A stretch of 45,395 bases of DNA, taken from Nitrospirae bacterium RBG_13_39_12. GTDB lineage: Bacteria; Nitrospirota; Thermodesulfovibrionia; Thermodesulfovibrionales; SM23-35. Below the pieces are notes generated by a model. The model had not been told where the DNA came from. It ran no database searches and saw only the letters and a list, made by a program, of their open reading frames with translations. A program made the position numbers and the translations under genes. Shown in pieces: positions 39,984 to 45,395 of this stretch; positions within the stretch are counted from its first letter, which is position 1, and the number at the start of each line of letters is the position of its first letter. The stretch covers positions 1,841 to 47,235 of the forward strand of contig MHEF01000121.1 of NCBI GenBank assembly GCA_001805125.1. Direction: 5' to 3'.

Positions 39984-41645
39984 ATGAAATCCTATCCTAA
40001 GAAGACAATATTATACGCTGTTGTTTTTTTTACCTTAATTTTTGTTATTTTTTATATTACAAGCCCAATATATTCTTTAGAGCGGGATAGGAATGGCCAA
40101 GTATTTCAGGCTGCTAATTCTGAGATATCGCAGAAAAAAGAACAAGCCCATAGATTAATCAAACAAAAAGGGTTGGAAGGAGTAGATGTCTCTGAAACCA
40201 CATCGCTTCTTGAACAATTGCGAATCGCTATGAAAAATGGCGATAAAGAAGAGTGTCTGAGATTATTAGATAAGTCGATTATTGTGTTGGAAAAAGGTGA
40301 GTTAGCAGGGCGGAAACAAGCTGAACCTGCTGATATAAAACAAAGAGATGAAATAGCTGTAGAACTGCCGGTCGCATCAGAAAAAGTTGATGTAACAGAA
40401 TTAGTACCTAATTTGACATCTGGAAAAGACGCCGAGAAACTCACATCTGCGTTTAAATTTTATCAACTAAACGTTAAAAATGGAAAGGCATCATTAAGCG
40501 TGGGCTCCGTGCCTTTACTCATAACTGAAATTGCGTCTAAACAGGAAGACAGAACTGATTGCAAGGATTCACCTTTCGGGATTCATGACGTAGATGAATT
40601 TGATGAACGTCTCGTTGATGTAGGTGCATGCTGGATCCGGCACGCCGGCAATACGTCGCTTGTCTGGGATAGTGCGGAACATGAAAAAGGGAAGTTTGAT
40701 TGGTCTCGAACAGATTCTGCACTAATTGAAACCAACCGGAACAATTTATATATGGTAGTTAACATAAAGAGTTTTAATCATTGGGATCAAGGTAGAAAAC
40801 GTGGCGGAGGAAATAAACTGGTTAAGGATATTGACGCCTATCAAACCTTCTTGCAAAAAGCCGTGAAGCGGTATCCATTTGTTAAGGCGTGGCAGATAGG
40901 AAATGAACCGAATTATCAAAGGTCATGGGCAGACACGCCTGAAAATTACCTGACACTAATGAAAGTATCATATCAGGCAATTAAGCGGGCAAATCCTGAT
41001 GCTCTGGTGGTTATTGGAGGTGTATCTGATCCAAACGCTCTGAGTGAAGGATTCTGGCCAGAGATTTTTAAGCAAATAGGCAGAGGGAAAGAAAAGGAAC
41101 GTTATTTTGATGTATTTGATGCCCATTGGTTTCTGCACCAAGACAAATATAAGGAGGATATTGCACAACTGACTCCCTATATACAGAATATAAGGAAAAA
41201 GCTGAATGAAGCAGGATACAAAGATACTCCCATTTGGATTACTGAGATGGCGTCATATAGCGGAAGTCCGGTTATTATGAGCCGGGCAAGGACACGAGAA
41301 AAAAATAGACCTCAGATTTCAGAAATACAACATGCCGGTGAATTGGTGAAACTATATGTCCACGCTCTGAGTCTGGGTGTATCAAAAATATTCTGGGTAA
41401 GATTAATAGAATGGAACGGATACAATATTAAAAATGGATATTTTGACAACACAGGGCTTATAAACAACCCCCTTAATGATGGTGAATCACATAAAAAATT
41501 GGCTTATTACTCATATAAAAAACTTGCTGAAACTTTGAAAGGGGTTAATCCGAAAACCATTGAGGTATTAAATCTGGGGAAACAGCTCCATGCTTATAAA
41601 CTCTCAAAAAATGGACATCCAGTATATTTTATATGGGCTAATTGA
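39984..41645 (+). CDS. Membrane-anchored clan GH-A glycoside hydrolase
   Basis: A 553-residue secreted or membrane-anchored glycosidase. A signal anchor (TILYAVVFFTLIFVIFYITS, residues 9-28) is followed by a charged helical linker (about 30-150) and then a TIM-barrel catalytic domain. The acid/base is Glu308 in AWQIGNEPNYQRSW and the nucleophile Glu421 in PIWITEMASYSG, a spacing of 113 residues typical for clan GH-A. It resembles GH39-like enzymes of biofilm loci such as PslG, which trims or processes the polysaccharide in the periplasm. AAGGAGGGGAAGAT precedes the ATG. Substrate specificity cannot be read from the sequence. Confidence 0.88.
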   Translation: MKSYPKKTILYAVVFFTLIFVIFYITSPIYSLERDRNGQVFQAANSEISQKKEQAHRLIKQKGLEGVDVSETTSLLEQLRIAMKNGDKEECLRLLDKSIIVLEKGELAGRKQAEPADIKQRDEIAVELPVASEKVDVTELVPNLTSGKDAEKLTSAFKFYQLNVKNGKASLSVGSVPLLITEIASKQEDRTDCKDSPFGIHDVDEFDERLVDVGACWIRHAGNTSLVWDSAEHEKGKFDWSRTDSALIETNRNNLYMVVNIKSFNHWDQGRKRGGGNKLVKDIDAYQTFLQKAVKRYPFVKAWQIGNEPNYQRSWADTPENYLTLMKVSYQAIKRANPDALVVIGGVSDPNALSEGFWPEIFKQIGRGKEKERYFDVFDAHWFLHQDKYKEDIAQLTPYIQNIRKKLNEAGYKDTPIWITEMASYSGSPVIMSRARTREKNRPQISEIQHAGELVKLYVHALSLGVSKIFWVRLIEWNGYNIKNGYFDNTGLINNPLNDGESHKKLAYYSYKKLAETLKGVNPKTIEVLNLGKQLHAYKLSKNGHPVYFIWAN

Positions 41646-41647
41646 TG

Positions 41648-41970
41648 AGCTTGAGTGACAGAATGGTAAATATTTTCAGTCTCAGTGCTCCAAACCAGTG
41701 CGTGAATGTAGAGCTTATGGGGCTGAGTACTGACGGGGCATTCGCCGAATATGCAGCTGTAAGTGAAAGATACTGCTAGGAAAATTAACTAATTGGAAAA
41801 GATATATTCTGGCAATGGTATCTTTGATATAGGCGCCCTTATTGAACCTATCGGCTGCGCCTACAACGGCACCTTTATCGCAGGCGGCGGATTTATAACC
41901 CTGGTGATGTTGTAGCCGTTTACGGCGCATGGACTCTATAGGACTTGGTGCTATTTTGCTTGAACCTCCT
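41648..41970 (+). pseudogene. Remnant of a zinc-type medium-chain dehydrogenase
   Basis: This stretch of the 418-base gap carries pieces of one dehydrogenase family in shifting frames. FSLSAPNQCVNVELMGLSTD then GAFAEYAAVSERYC runs into a TAG at 41776. Another frame resumes with FDIGALIEPIGCAYNGTFIA near 41820, and a third gives PGDVVAVYGAWTL, with a stop before GLGAILL. Order and content match the middle of zinc alcohol/scyllo-inosose-type dehydrogenases, whose ends are missing. Several frameshifts and stops make it a clear relic. Part of the region up to 42063 shows nothing else. Confidence 0.8.
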
Positions 41971-42063
41971 TTCTTTATTAATTCTATCAGGTGATATTCT
42001 ATCACTATTGACAGAGGTTTCAAACCTTATGCTAATTTTTTAGCGGACAACAGTGAAATAAAG

Positions 42064-42666
42064 ATGCAGAAAATTAAGAAAGATTTAGAAGAATATATTA
42101 GAGGTAAAAAGTCAGTATTTCTTTTTACCGGGGATAGAGGCTCTACGCTTTTAATGAATATTATTAAAGATATGGGGGTCAGTATAATTTTTATTGATAC
42201 TGCGTATCAATTTAATGAGATTACGGATTATATCAAAAGTTTAGGCAGTAAGGTTGAGATTATTATTAGTAATGCTTCAGTTGATTTTACATCTGGTATG
42301 AGTGAATGCTGTTATCAAAGAAAAACAAGGGTATTAAAAGAATATTTAGATAAGACTAATGCCGAGTGTTTAATAGTTCCATTTATAGATGAGGAAAGAA
42401 ATAATGGAATTGAAGACTCCTATTTAACTGGGATCAACAATCTTAAAATAATAAGACCTATATCAGATTTAACAGAGCAAGATGTCTGGATAAAGATAAA
42501 AGAATACAAACTGCCATTTTCACCTATTTATAACAAAGGCTATAGGTTTGTTGATTGTAAATGCTGTACAACACATCATGGCAGGAAAAAATTCATTGAA
42601 GGGGATAAAAACAGAGAATTAGACAAAGAAACAGAAGAAAAACTTAAATCATTAGGGTATATGTAG
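42064..42666 (+). CDS. PAPS reductase-family PP-loop-like protein
   Basis: A 200-residue protein of the adenine-nucleotide alpha-hydrolase fold, like PAPS/APS reductases and CysD. The helix-loop FLFTGDRGSTLLMNIIKD sits where the PP-loop SGGKDS normally lies but is altered (TGDRGS). FIDTAYQFNEITDYIKSLG is the second conserved block, ECCYQRKTRVLKEYLDKTNA the third, and RPISDLTEQDVWIKIKEYKL with NKGYRFVDCKCCTTHHGR the C-terminal block. The family usually transfers sulfur or reduces (A)PS. Its pairing, one base apart, with a sulfatase-fold gene suggests sulfate handling of the polysaccharide, which is inference. Because the PP-loop is degenerate, activity must be doubted. Confidence 0.82.
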   Translation: MQKIKKDLEEYIRGKKSVFLFTGDRGSTLLMNIIKDMGVSIIFIDTAYQFNEITDYIKSLGSKVEIIISNASVDFTSGMSECCYQRKTRVLKEYLDKTNAECLIVPFIDEERNNGIEDSYLTGINNLKIIRPISDLTEQDVWIKIKEYKLPFSPIYNKGYRFVDCKCCTTHHGRKKFIEGDKNRELDKETEEKLKSLGYM

Positions 42667-42667
42667 G

Positions 42668-44044
42668 ATGGAAAAAGTTATAGTCATCTTATGTGATACA
42701 CTTAGAGCAAAAAGCCTGCACCACTATGGCAATGAGAGAAACACCCTTCCTCAACTTGCTCGTATAATAGAAGAGGATTTTATTGTTTATAAAAGGGCAT
42801 ACGCACCTTCTTCTTGGACAATCCCTTCGCATCTGTCTCTTTTTACCGGATTGTATCCTTCTCAAGTTATGGAAAATAGAACATCATTTAATTTAAACCC
42901 TAATTTTATAACTTTAGCTGATTTATTTAAAGGCTCAGGATACAAAACGTTTGCTTTAATTACTAACGGTTTTTTATCAGATAGATTCGGATATAACAAG
43001 GGATTTGATGGGTTTTTCCAATTGTGGCTGCCAAAGCCGGGTGAAAAGGAAATGCTTTTAGATTTAGGTGGCAGTAACCAATTTAAAAAACTATTTAAGT
43101 TACTTCAACTAATAATTATGGGAGATAACAAAGAAACTATTTTAAAAGGTGCCAGACAGAGGATGTATAGAAGATTCAGAATGATTCCTAAAGATGCTAC
43201 TTACTCTACAAATAGAGCTATGAATTTATTAAAACAGCATATATTAGAAAATAGCGCTAAAAGATTATTTTGTTTTGTAAATCTCATGCAGACACATGAA
43301 AAATATAATCCACCTCCTCTCACAAGAAACAAATTTATAAAACATAATGCTAAATATGAAGATTATCATAAGAGGAAAACATCAGCAGACCATTATGCAG
43401 TTGAGCCTTTCAGTCAAGAGTTTTTAGAATATCTTAAATTGCGATATGAGGAAGAAATATTATACCTTGATATAGTAATTTCAGATTTTATCCAGTTCCT
43501 GAAAAAACATGCCTTATATGATGAAAGCACTATTATAATTACAAGTGACCATGGTGAACAATTTGGAGAAAATGGACGATTTGCACATGGATTTTCAGTT
43601 TATGAGCCTGTAATAAGAATTCCGTTATATATTAAATGGAATGGGAATTCAGAGAACAATAGTAAGGTTGATGATAGATTAGTTATGTTACAGGATTTAT
43701 ACTCAACATTTATAACCTTATTGAATCACTGGCAGCCATATCCAGAGAGTTCTGTTGATTTAACATCTTCATGCGAACGTTCCTGGATATTGTCTCAATT
43801 ACCTGATATGTCCCATAATATTAAAAGTTGTCAGAAAAAGCGGCAGACATTTTCTATAAAAGAGATAGGATTGGAGGAAGACAGTCTTGCTGCCTATGTT
43901 TTTAATGACGGGGTAAAAATTATAGAGGACGGCAGTAAGGTTTTGTGTTACGACTTGAAAAACGACTCTGATGAAAAGAAACCATATCCGGTATCAGTTG
44001 AAAGAATAAAAACATTAGAGAAGATAAGAACTTTAATACAATAG
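42668..44044 (+). CDS. Sulfatase-fold hydrolase/transferase with WTxPSH nucleophile motif
   Basis: A 458-residue member of the alkaline phosphatase/sulfatase superfamily. The metal site begins with VIVILCDTLRAKSLHHYG. The nucleophile region is YAPSSWTIPSHLSLFTGLYP: the CxPxR/SxPxR formylglycine motif is replaced by TIPSH, so the nucleophile is probably a threonine, as in LtaS-type and phosphoethanolamine transferases. The C-terminal metal residues are in ITSDHGEQFGENGRFAHGFS. No signal peptide is visible, so it may act in the cytoplasm. It follows the PAPS-reductase-like gene by one base (TAGG-ATG). Sulfate ester cleavage or a phospho-transfer to the polymer are both possible. Confidence 0.87.
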   Translation: MEKVIVILCDTLRAKSLHHYGNERNTLPQLARIIEEDFIVYKRAYAPSSWTIPSHLSLFTGLYPSQVMENRTSFNLNPNFITLADLFKGSGYKTFALITNGFLSDRFGYNKGFDGFFQLWLPKPGEKEMLLDLGGSNQFKKLFKLLQLIIMGDNKETILKGARQRMYRRFRMIPKDATYSTNRAMNLLKQHILENSAKRLFCFVNLMQTHEKYNPPPLTRNKFIKHNAKYEDYHKRKTSADHYAVEPFSQEFLEYLKLRYEEEILYLDIVISDFIQFLKKHALYDESTIIITSDHGEQFGENGRFAHGFSVYEPVIRIPLYIKWNGNSENNSKVDDRLVMLQDLYSTFITLLNHWQPYPESSVDLTSSCERSWILSQLPDMSHNIKSCQKKRQTFSIKEIGLEEDSLAAYVFNDGVKIIEDGSKVLCYDLKNDSDEKKPYPVSVERIKTLEKIRTLIQ

Positions 44045-44071
44045 TATCCCCGGCTTGTAACCCCGATATAA

Positions 44072-45395
44072 ATGGTTTATCAATCAGACCTTTCTAAGAT
44101 AGCCAAAAATGCCGGTATAAGCGGAATCGGCGAGGTTGTTTTTAAAATCTTAGGATATATAACAACTATCGTTATAACCCGAACAGTTGGTCCTGCAGTA
44201 TTTGGAATCTTTAATCTTGCTAATACCATAACTAATATGACTCAGATATTTTCAAGTATAGGATTGGGACAAGGACTTCTGAGATTTGTTGCCTTTTACA
44301 AGGGCAGAGCAGATATACCGCGATTAAAGGGTGCAATAATATTTGCTACTCGGGTATCCATTTTTTTGAGTTTATTATTTGCGGTGATTATGTTCTATTT
44401 ATCTGATTTAATTGCTGTCCGATTTTTCCGTAATCCTGATGTGGGATTCGCTATTAAGATATTAATGATATCGCTTCCTTTTTTAACTCTCGGAGAATTA
44501 TGGCTAAAAAGTATTCAGTCACTCCAGATTATAAAATATCAGGTATATATCCAGAAAATCTATGCGCCTGTTGCTAAATTAATATCACTTGCAATACTTT
44601 TCCTGCTCGGATTGAAGTTGAGCGGAATATTGGCAGCCAGCATCATCTCAGCTCTTGTAGGATTTCTTTTTGCATTTTACTATTTATCAAAGATATCCCC
44701 AATCCATAAAAAAATACCTGCTCCCATATATGAAAAAAAAGAAATAATAAATTTTTCTCTGCCATTATCCTTAACCCAATTCTTAGATTTTATAATCTTC
44801 TCCATAAATATTTTGATGTTGGGTTATTTTAAGACTACTACAGATGTGGGGATTTACGTCGCAGTGACTAAGTTAGGAGGGTTAGTGGTTTTACCATTGG
44901 TTTCATTTAATAATATCTTTGCACCAATGATTTCTGAATTTTATAGTCGTAATAAAATGAACAAATTAGAGGATTTATTTAAGACTGTAACAAAGTGGAT
45001 TTTTACCTTCAGCCTGCCTGTATTCCTTATTTTTATCCTGTTTGCTCAGCCGATAATGGGAATCTTTGGGCAAAATTTTGCGATAGGGGCAGCGGCTTTA
45101 ATTGTTTTTGGAGCAGGTCAGTTAATCAATGCCGGGACAGGTTCTGTAGGGATTATACTTATGATGACTGGAAGACCAAAGATAAATCTTCTGAATTCTA
45201 TTGCTCTCTGTGTTTTAAACATCATCCTTAATTACTTATTAATCCCTCAATATGGCATTATTGGAGCGGCTTTTGCTACTGGATTGTCAATTGCAATAGT
45301 TAATATCTTAAGACTAATTGAGGTTTATTATTTTTTGAGGATTCATCCATTTAAGCTAAATTATTTAAAGCCATGTATGGCAGGGTTTTTATCTC
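44072..45395 (+). CDS. Wzx-like polysaccharide flippase (partial, runs off right edge)
   Basis: About 441 codons are visible, open to the window end. The ATG at 44072 follows an in-frame TAA immediately before it. The protein is a MATE/MVF-type exporter: VVFKILGYITTIVITRTVGP near residues 23-42, FGIFNLANTITNMTQIF, INFSLPLSLTQFLDFIIFSI in the middle and GAGQLINAGTGSVGIILMMT near the end. Ten or more helices are evident. It should flip the undecaprenyl-linked repeat unit outward. The usual partner polymerase (Wzy) is not in this window and may lie just beyond. Confidence 0.93.
   Translation, partial: MVYQSDLSKIAKNAGISGIGEVVFKILGYITTIVITRTVGPAVFGIFNLANTITNMTQIFSSIGLGQGLLRFVAFYKGRADIPRLKGAIIFATRVSIFLSLLFAVIMFYLSDLIAVRFFRNPDVGFAIKILMISLPFLTLGELWLKSIQSLQIIKYQVYIQKIYAPVAKLISLAILFLLGLKLSGILAASIISALVGFLFAFYYLSKISPIHKKIPAPIYEKKEIINFSLPLSLTQFLDFIIFSINILMLGYFKTTTDVGIYVAVTKLGGLVVLPLVSFNNIFAPMISEFYSRNKMNKLEDLFKTVTKWIFTFSLPVFLIFILFAQPIMGIFGQNFAIGAAALIVFGAGQLINAGTGSVGIILMMTGRPKINLLNSIALCVLNIILNYLLIPQYGIIGAAFATGLSIAIVNILRLIEVYYFLRIHPFKLNYLKPCMAGFLS

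Noticed and set aside
42668..44044. A classical formylglycine sulfatase
   Set aside because: The CxPxR or SxPxR box is absent; the equivalent position reads TIPSH.
44995..45231. A small plus-strand frame near the right edge
   Set aside because: It is out of frame with the continuous flippase reading frame that runs from 44072 to the window end.

Overview
The window looks like a chromosomal piece from an anaerobic Gram-negative bacterium, most likely a Desulfobacterota (former Deltaproteobacteria) lineage. This rests on a TAXI-type TRAP transporter, a molybdenum hydroxylase plus UbiD cluster, a Liv-type ABC transporter, a bifunctional Rel enzyme next to ribosomal protein L28, a Wza/Wzc-type exopolysaccharide locus, and abundant palindromic intergenic repeats. 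The taxonomic assignment is inference. No rRNA, tRNA or CRISPR array was seen.

Region 1 (1-13.3 kb, all minus strand) reads as one catabolic operon. It is transcribed from a sigma70-like promoter at 13269-13297 through a LivK-like binding protein and livH-livM-livG-livF. It then encodes a three-subunit molybdenum hydroxylase (FAD, 2Fe-2S and molybdopterin subunits) interleaved with a secreted FmdE-like protein, a UbiD-family (de)carboxylase and a small zinc-ribbon protein. It ends with a fused TRAP permease and a TAXI binding protein that runs off the left edge. Two different uptake systems thus flank one enzyme set that would hydroxylate and (de)carboxylate an unidentified aromatic or heterocyclic acid. 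Many junctions overlap by a few bases, and four starts are TTG.

Region 2 (13.3-21.3 kb, minus strand) is read from a perfect-consensus promoter at 21248-21276. It encodes an HlyD-type periplasmic adaptor, two ABC ATPases, two ABC-2 permeases, an endonuclease III-like glycosylase, a TtcA-like thiolase and an octopine-dehydrogenase-family protein that lacks its NAD-binding N-terminus. Four spacers in this run are filled by themed palindromes: each arm is a string of degenerate short repeats and the two arms are inverted copies.

Region 3 (21.3-24.4 kb) holds housekeeping genes: rel on the plus strand facing rpmB and a secreted protein of unknown function on the minus strand.

Region 4 (25 kb to the right edge, all plus strand, visibly AT-richer) is an exopolysaccharide locus. 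It has a fused nucleotidyltransferase/hexapeptide/polyprenyl-phosphate sugar transferase, a Wza-like lipoprotein, an acyl-adenylating ligase, a Wzc-like protein with a broken kinase site, a radical SAM protein and an LpxL-like acyltransferase. Next comes an MBOAT / acyl carrier protein / microprotein / SGNH cassette, followed by a GT4 glycosyltransferase, a SPASM radical SAM protein, a clan GH-A glycosidase, a dehydrogenase pseudogene, a PAPS-reductase-like protein, a sulfatase-fold protein and a Wzx-like flippase cut by the right edge.

The most exciting observation is that the MBOAT-ACP-microprotein-SGNH cassette (35170-37875) reproduces the dltB-dltC-dltX-dltD logic of Gram-positive teichoic acid D-alanylation. 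The previously uncalled 39-residue microprotein (36738-36857) ends exactly in FVYEKF, matching the FxYxxF-type C-terminal acyl-shuttle hexapeptide. With the ligase at 27962-29464 as the DltA counterpart, the locus probably acylates an exported polysaccharide by a Dlt-like relay; the acyl group is unknown.
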